Positions 9,470-17,675 of a DNA stretch of 64,000 nt are shown here, in pieces; position 1 is the stretch's first letter; each line of letters opens with the position of its first letter. Source of the DNA: Silvimonas terrae. Its GTDB lineage: Bacteria; Pseudomonadota; Gammaproteobacteria; Burkholderiales; Chitinibacteraceae. The DNA is taken from contig NZ_JACHHN010000010.1 of assembly GCF_014202765.1 (NCBI RefSeq), positions 62,001 to 126,000 on the forward strand, read 5' to 3'. The notes under the pieces are model-generated. The model was not told the origin of the DNA and made no database searches. It saw nothing but the letters and a program-made list of their open reading frames with translations. The position numbers and the translations under genes were made by a program.

Positions 9470-11494
9470 TTATTTGCGCACCCACAGGCCCACCTGGCTG
9501 CCTGCGTCGGCGTAGAACGGATGCCAGCTGTACTGGCTGTTGATGGCGGTGTTGATGTTTTGCCAGGCCGGCAGCCCCATATTGGCTTCCGCGCGGGTCC
9601 AGGCGATATAACGCACATGATTCAGGTTCAGCCAGTCCAGCGCATTGGGCAGTTCACCGTGGTAGAACGCCTTGGTTTTGTCTGACTGCATCCACACATC
9701 GCGCGGCGCAGCATGCCACAGGCTCACATGGTTGGGCCAGCCCTGCATGGAAATCTGGTCAGAAAACAAGGCCACCAGCGTCTGATTGGTGTAGGCGTCG
9801 CCATACCAGTTTTCCAGTACGATGCCGCGCGGGGCGTTGCGCAACCAGTTCACCAGATCCCGGGCGGCGGGCTCATTGATAAACGAGTGCGTGCCATCGA
9901 GCTTGCCGACATCGCCCTTGCCGGTCTGGTACAGATACCAGGCGGTGTCCCACGCGTAGGTGCAGGGCAGCGCCAGGGCGATATAAGCCACCCAGCGGGT
10001 GAGCTTGCGCGAGCTGCCCAGCGCTATGGCGCCCAGCGACAACAACGCGCCGCTATACATCCAGCCCCACCATTTCATGGTGGTGTTGGTGCGGATGAAC
10101 TTGCCGCCGGAGGGGTCCTGGACGTAGATGAATTCGGACACCAACAGCATGGCGCCAAAGGCCACCACCAGCATCAGCGCCAGCGGCCGGGCCTTTTTCT
10201 CAAAGAGCGCGGCGATCAGCAAGATCAGCATTGGCCACAGGAAAATCACAAAGCGCAGCAGCGGCGTGTGATCCATCCAGGCGACAGGTTTGATGGGTGT
10301 GTTGATGGCCTGGCTGGCCAGCCCGGAGAGGTATGGATAGACCAGCAGCGCTGAAATCAGCCCGCCTGCAATCAATGCCGCCCACTCTGGTGGGCGTTTT
10401 TCCAGATAACGCCAGCCGATCCAGCTCAACAGCAACAAGGCCGAGAACGGAAAAATCCAGGTGTTGGTAATCAGCATGACCGGCACGGTGGCGGCCAGCA
10501 GTGCTTGCGCCAGCCGCTGCGGCGCAGCGGCTTCGCCTGCCCGGGCCGCGCTTTCCAGCCAGCCAATCAGCGCCAGCGCCAGGAACAGCAAGAAGAAGCT
10601 GCCCAGCGGCGGGTGGTAATCGCCCAGATAGAACTGATAACCAAAGTTCTCCATGGGGATTTCACGCACTTCAAAATCCGGCGTGGGTTTGTCCGCATCC
10701 GCCAGCGGCGGGAACAGGGCGCGGCCAAAGTCCGTACCTTGTTCACGAATGCGCAATTCATAGTTGCCAATAAAGCGCGCCGTGCCCCACATATAGTCAT
10801 TGGCAGCCCAGTCCACCGGGGCGGAGGTGTTGTCATTGACTACAAAATGCAGGATCGGGGTAATGCCGGTGCCACCCAGCGCCAGCGCAGCAATCAGCAA
10901 CAGCCGTGGGGCCAACCGCAGAACAAAGCGGCTGGCGAAATCCCAGGCCAGAGACAATGACAAAGCCATGACCAGCGCAAAGGCAATGTTGTAGGCAAAG
11001 CCTGGTTGCCAGCCAAACAGCCGGCCCATCAGTGCCGCGCCGTAATGCTGGAAGGCGTAATAAAAATCAAAATGATGCGGCGGATACCAGATATCCAGCG
11101 GCGGCAAGGTGTCGCCGGGATAATAGTTCTGCATGAAATACAGATCAGTCACCCGCTCGGACGTCGGGTAGATATTGGGCAGCAAGAATTTCCAGCCCAA
11201 CCCGTACAGAAATGCCAGCCCGAACACCACCTCTGACTGGCGGAACAAGCGGGTTTTCAGTTCCGGCCGATGCAGCCACAACAAGCCCAGCGCAGCGGCG
11301 GTGGTCAGCGGCCATGCCCAGTTGATACGGCCCAGCCCGACAAAATGCTCCAGCGCGCACAACGCCAGCGTAATCCCCAACACGCCCGCCGCGCGGGCAA
11401 TGGGCAAGGGCAGCCAGTGACTGAGCGAAACGCTAACGCTGGCCAGATGCAGCCACAACAAGATCAGGCTGCCGAGCAGGAAAATCATGTTCAT
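9470..11494 (-). CDS. DUF2298 (YYY family) large membrane protein, copy 2, likely GT-C-type transferase
   Basis: This 674-residue protein is highly hydrophobic over most of its length. It shares with its upstream neighbour TDLYF, an NY..GDTLPP.D.W block, an FD.YY.F.HY.AAL block, and YLGD.HPP.G. These fit the DUF2298 family of polytopic proteins with a GT-C-like architecture; conserved acidic residues in the first large loop are where GT-C enzymes bind substrate. Biochemical function is unknown. The start codon at 11494 is 17 bases after the upstream stop; a second in-frame ATG follows two codons later. It belongs to a five-gene co-directional operon. Confidence 0.8.
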   Translation of the reverse strand: MNMIFLLGSLILLWLHLASVSVSLSHWLPLPIARAAGVLGITLALCALEHFVGLGRINWAWPLTTAAALGLLWLHRPELKTRLFRQSEVVFGLAFLYGLGWKFLLPNIYPTSERVTDLYFMQNYYPGDTLPPLDIWYPPHHFDFYYAFQHYGAALMGRLFGWQPGFAYNIAFALVMALSLSLAWDFASRFVLRLAPRLLLIAALALGGTGITPILHFVVNDNTSAPVDWAANDYMWGTARFIGNYELRIREQGTDFGRALFPPLADADKPTPDFEVREIPMENFGYQFYLGDYHPPLGSFFLLFLALALIGWLESAARAGEAAAPQRLAQALLAATVPVMLITNTWIFPFSALLLLSWIGWRYLEKRPPEWAALIAGGLISALLVYPYLSGLASQAINTPIKPVAWMDHTPLLRFVIFLWPMLILLIAALFEKKARPLALMLVVAFGAMLLVSEFIYVQDPSGGKFIRTNTTMKWWGWMYSGALLSLGAIALGSSRKLTRWVAYIALALPCTYAWDTAWYLYQTGKGDVGKLDGTHSFINEPAARDLVNWLRNAPRGIVLENWYGDAYTNQTLVALFSDQISMQGWPNHVSLWHAAPRDVWMQSDKTKAFYHGELPNALDWLNLNHVRYIAWTRAEANMGLPAWQNINTAINSQYSWHPFYADAGSQVGLWVRK

Positions 11495-11511
11495 GGTGTT
11501 GATGCCTGTTG

Positions 11512-13563
11512 TTACCGACGCAGCTCCCACAAGCCGCGCGGATCATTCGGGGTGTCGTTCAGCGGATGCCAGATATACCGGCTGGCCAGCAAATCCTGCA
11601 TGCGGGCAAAGGCCGTGGCGTCACGCTGCTGGTCAAATGAACTCCAGACGATGTAGCGCACATTGCGCCCCGCCAGCCATTGCCCGGCATCTGGCAGACT
11701 GCCGTGGTACAGCGCCCGGATGAAATCCGCGTCGCGGTTGATAAACCACGGATGATCCCGCCACAGACCTTCATGATCGGGCCAGCCCAGCGCAGAGGGC
11801 TGACCGCTATGCAGGGCAAATGCGCCGTGCGGGCTGTAAGAGCCGTTATCCAGCCCCTCCAGCACCAGGCCTTTGGGCGCGCTGCGCAGATAGTTGAGGA
11901 TGGCGCGCTGGCCAGGGTCGTCATTCAGCCAGCCATCCCCCGCCAGGCGTCCGGCGTGCGGACGCGGGTGGTAAACCCAGTACTGCGCTTGCGGGATCAG
12001 ATAAAGACACGTCGCCAGCAGGGGTACGCAGGCCAGAATGCGGATCACCCGGCGGGAGGATGCCAGCGTGAGCGTACCCAGCAGCGCAATGCCGGCCGGA
12101 TACAGCCAGGACCACCACTTGAGCGTGGTGTTGAAGCGGTTGTAGCGATCGGTCAGCGGGTCATCCACGAACAGGATTTCCGTCACCGCCAGCAACAGCA
12201 GCACCGTCCAGCCCGCCCACCAGCCCAGCCGCGCACGCGGGCCGCCGGCCAGGGCCAGGGCCGCCAGCATCAGCACCGGCCACCACAAGCCCAGGAACTG
12301 GCGCACCGGCGTGTGATCCAGCGCATCGACCAGGGCAATGTGCGTCGGCACCGCGTTGGGCGCAAAGTGCAGCATGAACGGGTAAATCAATGCGCCACCC
12401 ACCACACCGCCCATCACCAGGGCCAGCCAGTGTGGCGCTTGCCCGCTGCGCCAGCGCCAGGCGCACCAGCCCAGCACCAGCAAGGCTTGCAGCGGCAGCG
12501 TCCATGGGTTGAGCGCCAGCAACAATGGCAAGCTCAGACCCAGCAAAAACACGCCGGTTTCTGCACGCCAGCCGCTGGGCTCGGCGCTATCTTCGCCCGC
12601 CGCAGGGGCACTGAGCCGGATGGGCGCTTCTACCGCGCCAATCAAGGCCAGCACAAACAGCAGTAAGGCAAAGCCCCCTACCGGTGGATGCAGATCACCC
12701 AGATAGGTGTAATAAGAGAGGGTTTCCAGCGGCAATTCACGCGGCTGGAAATCCGGCAGCGGTTTGTCTTCCGGGGCCAACGCGGGGAACAAAGCGCGGC
12801 CGACTGGCGTGTTGACCTGTTGATCATACAAGCCGGCAAAACGGGTGTTGGTCCACAAACGGGTGACAGCATTGGCGTCGGATTGGGCCGAAGTCTGCGC
12901 GGGCAAATCGTAAATCAACGGGATCAGCGGCGCGACGCCAGTACCGCCCACGGTGAGCGCGGCCACCACCAGCAAGCGCGCACCGGCACGTTTCAGGAAA
13001 CGGCCGGTCAGGCTCCACGCCAGGCTGGCGGTAAAGGCAAAGGTGGTGCAAAAACCCAGATTCATGGCCCGGCCGGCATCCAGATTCAGGATGCGCCCCT
13101 GCAACGCGGTGGCGTAATGCAGAAAGCCGTAATACATGTCGAAGCGGTAACCGGGCAGCCATTGATCTGGCGGTGGCAGCGTATCGCCACCCAGATAATT
13201 GGCGACAAAATACAGATCGGTCAGGTGCTCTGACTGGGCGTCGATATCCGGAAACGCGTAGCGCCAGGCCAGCACAAACAGAAACGCCAGCACAAAGGGC
13301 TGTTGTTTGTCCCACCACGCGGTATCGAGCAAGCGGCGGTTGAGCACCAGCACCGACAGCGCTGTGCCCACAGGCCAGACCCAGGCCAGTTTGCCCAGTC
13401 CGGTGAAATGTTCAACAAAGAACAAAACCAGGCACAGCAGCAATACGCCTGCCGCGCGTGCCAGATCGGTATCGCCGCCGAAACGGCGTTCAAAACACTG
13501 CGCTATGCCCGCCAGATTGATCAGCAAGATCAATAGCGTCAGCAAAAGGGCTATGGGGCCCAT
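11512..13563 (-). CDS. DUF2298 (YYY family) large membrane protein, copy 1, likely GT-C-type transferase
   Basis: This 683-residue multi-spanning protein is the first gene of the operon. It begins [19 protein letters not shown] after a strong SD (GGAGGAGAC). It shares [34 protein letters not shown] and [13 protein letters not shown] with the next gene, so the pair arose by an old duplication and has diverged widely. The C-terminal soluble-looking part ([29 protein letters not shown]) is also common to both. The likely role is transfer of a sugar from a polyprenyl-phosphate donor to an envelope acceptor, inferred from fold type and neighbours only. Confidence 0.8.
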   Translation of the reverse strand: MGPIALLLTLLILLINLAGIAQCFERRFGGDTDLARAAGVLLLCLVLFFVEHFTGLGKLAWVWPVGTALSVLVLNRRLLDTAWWDKQQPFVLAFLFVLAWRYAFPDIDAQSEHLTDLYFVANYLGGDTLPPPDQWLPGYRFDMYYGFLHYATALQGRILNLDAGRAMNLGFCTTFAFTASLAWSLTGRFLKRAGARLLVVAALTVGGTGVAPLIPLIYDLPAQTSAQSDANAVTRLWTNTRFAGLYDQQVNTPVGRALFPALAPEDKPLPDFQPRELPLETLSYYTYLGDLHPPVGGFALLLFVLALIGAVEAPIRLSAPAAGEDSAEPSGWRAETGVFLLGLSLPLLLALNPWTLPLQALLVLGWCAWRWRSGQAPHWLALVMGGVVGGALIYPFMLHFAPNAVPTHIALVDALDHTPVRQFLGLWWPVLMLAALALAGGPRARLGWWAGWTVLLLLAVTEILFVDDPLTDRYNRFNTTLKWWSWLYPAGIALLGTLTLASSRRVIRILACVPLLATCLYLIPQAQYWVYHPRPHAGRLAGDGWLNDDPGQRAILNYLRSAPKGLVLEGLDNGSYSPHGAFALHSGQPSALGWPDHEGLWRDHPWFINRDADFIRALYHGSLPDAGQWLAGRNVRYIVWSSFDQQRDATAFARMQDLLASRYIWHPLNDTPNDPRGLWELRR

Positions 13564-13813
13564 GTCTCCTCCCTCCTCCGGGAACCGGATCGCATCTGGA
13601 AGTCGCCGCCGCCATCCTGTGCCGCGTGCGCTCCCGGTTCTGGCTGCGTCCGGGTTTCTATCATGCTTTGGCCTGCGGCGGAACCTTCATGCCGGGCCTG
13701 TTTGCTATAAGTTGTGCCGCGTACTATGCCAGAACTTCCCCGACGCACGCCAACCGGACACGAAAGGACAGATGGCACTTGCAACACGCTCCTTTGGCAG
13801 TTCCAATGCGCGC

Positions 13814-13915
13814 ATGAAATTGTCTTGCCGATCTGGCTGCGGCGCTTGCTGCATCGCCCCTTCCATTACCAGCCCGTTGCCGGGCATGCCCCATGGCAAG
13901 CCGTTGTCCACTTAA
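13814..13915 (+). pseudogene. Truncated YkgJ-like fragment (partial tandem copy)
   Basis: A 33-codon frame starting [13 protein letters not shown] repeats the opening of the intact gene that begins 10 bases after its stop. The two agree in CGACC.APSI.SP.PGMP.GK and then diverge, and this copy ends at TAA. The later cysteines needed for a YkgJ metal-binding cluster are missing. It is best read as a remnant of a tandem duplication, although a small expressed peptide cannot be excluded. Confidence 0.65.
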
Positions 13916-13924
13916 TTACACTTT

Positions 13925-14179
13925 ATGATTTGCCGACCTGATTGCGGTGCGTGCTGCACCGCGCCTTCTATCTCTAGCCCCATACCTGGAATGCCAAATG
14001 GCAAGGCCGCGGGTCAACGTTGTATTCAACTGACGGTGGATAATCGCTGCAGCATCTTTGGCCAGCCGGAGAGGCCATCATGCTGCGCCGGCTTGCAGGC
14101 ATCTCTGGAGATGTGTGGTACGACGAAGGAGGAGGCGATGCTTTGGCTAACTCAATTGGAAGTGGCCACCGCCCCCTAA
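13925..14179 (+). CDS. YkgJ-family cysteine cluster protein (small)
   Basis: This 84-residue protein has cysteines in the pattern C..DCGACC near the start, C in QRCIQL, C in NRCSIFG and the pair CC in PSCCAGL. This is the UPF0153/YkgJ signature, assumed to bind zinc or an Fe-S cluster. The role is unknown. The length suits the short betaproteobacterial versions. The start is the ATG just before ICRPDCG; no strong SD is visible, so the start could be read through from the truncated copy immediately upstream. Confidence 0.75.
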   Translation: MICRPDCGACCTAPSISSPIPGMPNGKAAGQRCIQLTVDNRCSIFGQPERPSCCAGLQASLEMCGTTKEEAMLWLTQLEVATAP

Positions 14180-14309
14180 GACACACCTGTTCACCGGGCG
14201 GTAGGGGGAGGGGTATCGGTGGAGTTTCACTATCGTTATCCGTGTCCGCAACCAAGGGCACTGGTGCGCCGATGCTGGGTCAGCACGACGTGCTACCGCG
14301 GATTGCCAC

Positions 14310-14717
14310 TTAGCAGTCGAATGACTCGATAAACTTTGCTTCTCCGCTGGCACGACATATCAGAGATTGCGCTGCAATGAGTATGTGTGAGCCATTTGCA
14401 AAGCCCATTTCAAGGTAGATAGAGCCGGAGACTGAAAGGGGTATGGGCATAGTGGTGCTTGTCTCTCCATTTATCTTGAGCAGGCCGTCTGAAAGGAGCC
14501 CGATGCATTCATTGATTGGGCCTGAGTACTGTGCGTCGGCGAACACCAATTGAACTGACTGCATGTAACCAGAGCCAGCATCGATTGCTGGCCGGCCCTC
14601 GGAACGATGTACGTAAGCCGCCGCAAAATTGACGGTAACCGTATTCGTACTTGCTTCAACATCTCGAACCTCGGAGTCGTGAAATTCGAGCGCGGCGTTT
14701 CGTTCAAGTGTGGTCAT
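14310..14717 (-). CDS. Hypothetical protein (orphan, island gene)
   Basis: I do not recognise this family. The 135-residue frame starts MTTLERNAALEFHDSEV and appears soluble. It is mostly beta-strand-like with alternating hydrophobics (TNTVTVNFAAAYVHRS, SVSGSIYLEMGF). There is no signal peptide or obvious catalytic motif. Base composition looks lower in GC than the flanking operons, which fits acquired DNA. The chosen ATG gives a compact domain; an in-frame extension upstream of about 32 residues looks non-coding. The neighbours are other orphans, so a small immunity-type protein is possible but unsupported. Confidence 0.5.
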   Translation of the reverse strand: MTTLERNAALEFHDSEVRDVEASTNTVTVNFAAAYVHRSEGRPAIDAGSGYMQSVQLVFADAQYSGPINECIGLLSDGLLKINGETSTTMPIPLSVSGSIYLEMGFANGSHILIAAQSLICRASGEAKFIESFDC

Positions 14718-14821
14718 TGGGTTACCAAAGAGAACCTGCAAGGCTTGGCAGATGAGGGTTTTCGAAGCTCCAGAGGGGCTATTGCTTGAAATCGTCCGGG
14801 TAATCGGGAACATTCAACGAA

Positions 14822-14983
14822 ATGGACGGCCGGACTCGGTCCCCTTTCTTTCGCCTTTCCTCTACGTTCACCGCGAAGTATGCCCCCATTAGCTCTGTGG
14901 AGAAAGTGGCGCGAAGGGAGTTGGCGGACACCCTGGCGAACTATCCACCAGAGTCCGAGGACGTTATCGTAGAGCCCAGCTAA
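14822..14983 (+). CDS. Small hypothetical ORF
   Basis: A 53-codon frame begins MDGRTRSPFFRLSS and ends in an acidic tail (ESEDVIVEPS). An in-frame TAA lies just upstream, so the frame is closed on both sides. The C-terminal half (SVEKVARRELADTLANYPPE) has a plausible helical composition. No SD is evident. It ends 15 bases before the next ORF on the same strand, so it could be an operon partner or a remnant of a longer gene. Confidence 0.3.
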   Translation: MDGRTRSPFFRLSSTFTAKYAPISSVEKVARRELADTLANYPPESEDVIVEPS

Positions 14984-14998
14984 TACGAATCTGGGAAA

Positions 14999-15448
14999 AT
15001 GATGGCAAATGCTGTATTCAAAGCTCAAGCCTACCTTCCCGCCAACGGTATTGAGTCGAACTCAAACATTCATTCTCTGGAGTATATGAATGGTGACCTT
15101 ATTGTCGTCGTGATGAGTTCGCTCGACTGGAACGGTCACGCTAGCGGCATTAGATTGACGTTTCCAGGCCTCTTGGGTGGGTTTCGCTTACTCGACGAGC
15201 TTGAGTTGATGCGTTATATGACGTCAGCCGAGTTTCCAGGTGGTTGCCACCTGTTGGAGGTCACTGAAGGAGGCTGGAAAGAGGAAGAAGATGCATTGCA
15301 GGGACTTGAAAAGGAACGACGCGAATGGTTGGTAGTGGCCGGGAATGCTTGCGTCAGCGTATTTTGCTCCGATGCTCCGGAGGTCGTGTACCTCTGCTGG
15401 AAACAGCAATTCAACTGGGATTGTCAAAACAGCCCCGTTAGTCAATGA
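14999..15448 (+). CDS. Hypothetical protein (orphan, immunity-like size)
   Basis: The 149-residue frame starts MMANAVFKAQAYLPANG and contains EYMNGDLIVVVMSSLDWNGH and an acidic stretch around EGGWKEEEDALQG. I do not recognise it. It is soluble with no signal sequence. Its size and composition resemble small orphan proteins of toxin-immunity or cassette-like regions, but that is only a resemblance. The start is preceded by GGGAAA. Unusually, its last codons and stop codon lie inside a strong terminator hairpin. Confidence 0.55.
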   Translation: MMANAVFKAQAYLPANGIESNSNIHSLEYMNGDLIVVVMSSLDWNGHASGIRLTFPGLLGGFRLLDELELMRYMTSAEFPGGCHLLEVTEGGWKEEEDALQGLEKERREWLVVAGNACVSVFCSDAPEVVYLCWKQQFNWDCQNSPVSQ

Positions 15449-15464
15449 CTTACGGGGCTGTTTT
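15426..15464 (+). terminator. Strong intrinsic-type hairpin overlapping the 3' end of the orphan gene
   Basis: AAAACAGCCCCGT (15426-15438) pairs perfectly with ACGGGGCTGTTTT (15452-15464). After one mismatch the stem continues with AGTC/GACT around an AAT loop. The stop codon TGA (15446-15448) is within the hairpin. The A/T ends make it bidirectional in form, so it would also serve hipA, which ends at 15523 on the other strand. Confidence 0.8.
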
Positions 15465-15522
15465 CATGTTGGGTCTTTGACTCCCCTGTAGGACCTCCAA
15501 CCTAATATCGGAATTGGCGTCT

Positions 15523-16875
15523 TTAGGGCTGCGCCTGTATCTTTTCAACCAAATCCGGCGAAGCAATGTCCCTCACATGCCGGAACGCGCTCTCTACAGC
15601 GTTAATATCTGCGCCGGCCACTCCGTACTCTTCAAAGAAAACCTTCCACTCACGTACCTTGGACCAGATGGCGGCAAAGCGGGCGATGGCTTGCGCCTCA
15701 CTCAGGCCGAAGGCCGCGCAAGACGACAGTGCATTGTCCAGGGTAGCCAGTTTGCCCTGTTGGCCAACGCCCAGATGCAGTTGCCGCTCTTGGGCAACGC
15801 CCGGTCGAGGCATGACGTCATATAGCGGGCTGAGTCGCCAGCCCTTCAGCCCATCGTCGTAGATGAAGCCGTGATTGCGCAAATGGTCATCGTCGTTGGT
15901 GACGAAGATGTTGAAGACCATGCGGCCAAACAGTTCAGAGAGATTCAGCGCCACCATGTCAGGATGGATGTAGGTGCGAACACCTTGGGCGATGTCCATG
16001 TACGACTTCAGTCGCGACTCTTCCTCAGAGCATCCCACCAGCGTCAGTGCGCTGATAAAGGGTATGCGACGCTCAAGCAGTCCATCACCAGGCTGAGTCA
16101 GCATCCATTCCCGTGGCAAGGGCGTCGTCGCGGATTCGGACCAATAGCGGTCGAAACGGTGAATCAGCATGACACTGCGACCACCCACGTCCACGCAACC
16201 CACAGGCGGCACCGTCAGGCCGCATTCTACAGCGAGGCGTAGCGCGGCCATTTCGACCTTAGGCATGTCGAACCGGTCAGTCCGGCTCCGAAACTTGGCC
16301 AGCTGCAGGCAGCCGTTTTCGTTACGGATGGTTGCCTTCGGGCGGGCCCCACCCAGTGCAGTGCCCTCAGTAAAGATTGCCTCCAGTCTCGCTGGGACTT
16401 CTTCGCCGGCCTCGATGCGGTCTGCCGCCTCCATCAAGTAGCCCAGACCAATCTCCGGGTTAATCCCATTATGCGTAGGCGTATGCAGGTCCCGACGGAT
16501 ATCCAGCGCACCGACCCGGTTGCCGCCCGCCTCAAGCAGATACGTGGACTCAGGCAGGCTGTTCACCGGCGCCCTTAGCTTGGATTCAATGACCCTGCGG
16601 CCCCATGAGTCGGGGGAGGCGTCACGAATGCCACCAAAGAAGGGCAATCGATTGGCGGGAAATAGCGCATTGCCCTCAACCCGGTCAAGGCGGGTTAATC
16701 CAAGACTCACCGGGTCTACTTCAATGCGGTTTTGACGCTGGAGATAGCGCAAACCATAAGCGAATTCAGAGGCCACCAACGTGTTGCCGTCTTCGGTGAG
16801 TGTCAGTAAGCCGCACGGCTCGAACGCATCGCCAAGCCATGCGAAGGTGGTGAGTTTGGTTGTTCTGGTTGCCAT
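15523..16875 (-). CDS. hipA: HipA-family serine/threonine kinase toxin
   Basis: This 450-residue protein has HipA landmarks: an N-terminal subdomain ending near FFGGIRDASPDSWGRR, the glycine-rich loop GGARPKA (about residue 175), LAKF, and the catalytic/metal segment FNIFVTNDDDHLRNHGF (about 318-334) followed by LSPLYDVMP. HipA of E. coli phosphorylates glutamyl-tRNA synthetase; the target here may differ. The ATG lies 9 bases after the hipB stop with an AAGGA SD. The length is close to that of E. coli HipA. Together with the upstream antitoxin and operator this is an apparently intact type II module inside an accessory region. Confidence 0.9.
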   Translation of the reverse strand: MATRTTKLTTFAWLGDAFEPCGLLTLTEDGNTLVASEFAYGLRYLQRQNRIEVDPVSLGLTRLDRVEGNALFPANRLPFFGGIRDASPDSWGRRVIESKLRAPVNSLPESTYLLEAGGNRVGALDIRRDLHTPTHNGINPEIGLGYLMEAADRIEAGEEVPARLEAIFTEGTALGGARPKATIRNENGCLQLAKFRSRTDRFDMPKVEMAALRLAVECGLTVPPVGCVDVGGRSVMLIHRFDRYWSESATTPLPREWMLTQPGDGLLERRIPFISALTLVGCSEEESRLKSYMDIAQGVRTYIHPDMVALNLSELFGRMVFNIFVTNDDDHLRNHGFIYDDGLKGWRLSPLYDVMPRPGVAQERQLHLGVGQQGKLATLDNALSSCAAFGLSEAQAIARFAAIWSKVREWKVFFEEYGVAGADINAVESAFRHVRDIASPDLVEKIQAQP

Positions 16876-16884
16876 GTGCGGTCC

Positions 16885-17226
16885 TTAGAAGTCGAGTTCT
16901 TCGCGTTCGGACTGTGAGAGCACCCGCACGCGCTTTGTCTTCTCTCGGTCGGCAAGGCTCAGCAGGGCAGGGTCATCCTCGGAGAGCAGCGACAGCAGGG
17001 ATACGCCCGGCGCGATTGCATCCAGGTACCGTAGAAGCTGACCTATGGCCAATGCGGGGTCGCCGCTCTCAATGCGCGATGCCGTGCTGCGCGCGATGCC
17101 GGCACGCACGGCGGCATCGGCCTGACGCACCTTGCGCGCGGTGCGCAGCCGGCGCAGCTTTTCGCCAATCTCGACCATTTCTTTGGTCAGTGCCGCGCTC
17201 AACAAAACGTTCTGTTTACCTTTCAT
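16885..17226 (-). CDS. hipB: HipB-like XRE-family antitoxin/repressor
   Basis: The protein is 113 residues from the ATG at 17226; a TTG three codons upstream is an alternative start. The helix-turn-helix is RQADAAVRAGIARSTASRIE (about residues 35-55), followed by a helical body and a charged tail ending EREELDF. In HipBA modules HipB binds HipA and represses its own operon. An operator with the HipB-type TATCC-N8-GGACA arrangement lies about 105 bases upstream, and a second half-site lies within 30 bases of the start. Neither start candidate has a clean SD. Confidence 0.85.
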   Translation of the reverse strand: MKGKQNVLLSAALTKEMVEIGEKLRRLRTARKVRQADAAVRAGIARSTASRIESGDPALAIGQLLRYLDAIAPGVSLLSLLSEDDPALLSLADREKTKRVRVLSQSEREELDF

Positions 17227-17252
17227 GTCCGCCAAACCAGTCTGTATCGATT

Positions 17253-17265
17253 TAATGTCCGATAT
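17253..17265. promoter_or_regulatory. HipB operator-like half-site
   Basis: TAATGTCCGATAT repeats the left half of the full palindrome at 17330-17353 (TAATATCCGATAT). The matching right half is poor here (GAGTATAG). It sits immediately upstream of hipB, where a bound repressor would block transcription. Confidence 0.5.
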
Positions 17266-17329
17266 AACGAGTATAGTACGTTGTCAGATGGCGGATGATA
17301 AATGTGCGTTAAAACGGACGGTAACGCAT

Positions 17330-17353
17330 TAATATCCGATATTGCGGACATTA
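17330..17353. promoter_or_regulatory. HipB-type operator palindrome
   Basis: TAATATCC (17330-17337) and GGACATTA (17346-17353) form an inverted repeat with an 8-base spacer. This fits the E. coli HipB consensus TATCC-N8-GGATA except for one base. The position upstream of hipBA supports autoregulation. Confidence 0.7.
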
Positions 17354-17675
17354 GACTCAAAAGCCCGTATTCCCGTTCCCCACGACGGGAAACCGCGTAG
17401 GCCCGGCTTTGACTGGTGTGGAAATCATACTGCAGCGGGTCGCCGCCTCCTGCTTTTTGGTCCCATCGCGGCCTTCACTCTGGTCCGTCATCGACTCCCC
17501 TGAAGAGCTAAGGTGTTTCGAGGTCGAAACAGGTGGCAAGGGCGGTAACCTGCTGCGCTGAGACCATATTCATAGGGCCTACAAAAAATCTTTGCTACCA
17601 AGGTGAGATGTAGCTGGCTTGGTTGATGGCAAAACGCTGGGTAGCTACATCTCCTGGCTGCGATTGGACCTTCTT
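17354..17675. other. Intergenic region between hipBA and the nuclease-like gene
   Basis: No supported gene is seen in this stretch. It holds an 11-bp perfect inverted repeat (GAGATGTAGCT at 17606-17616 and AGCTACATCTC at 17643-17653, loop 26 bases). This lies just past the stop of the nuclease-like gene and may end its transcript; on that strand a T-run follows about 15 bases later. Confidence 0.5.

Noticed and set aside
14180-15522. Integron cassette array
   Set aside because: Small orphan ORFs and hairpins suggested cassettes, but I found no attC core sites (RYYYAAC/GTTRRRY pairs) and no integrase gene, and the ORFs are in both orientations.
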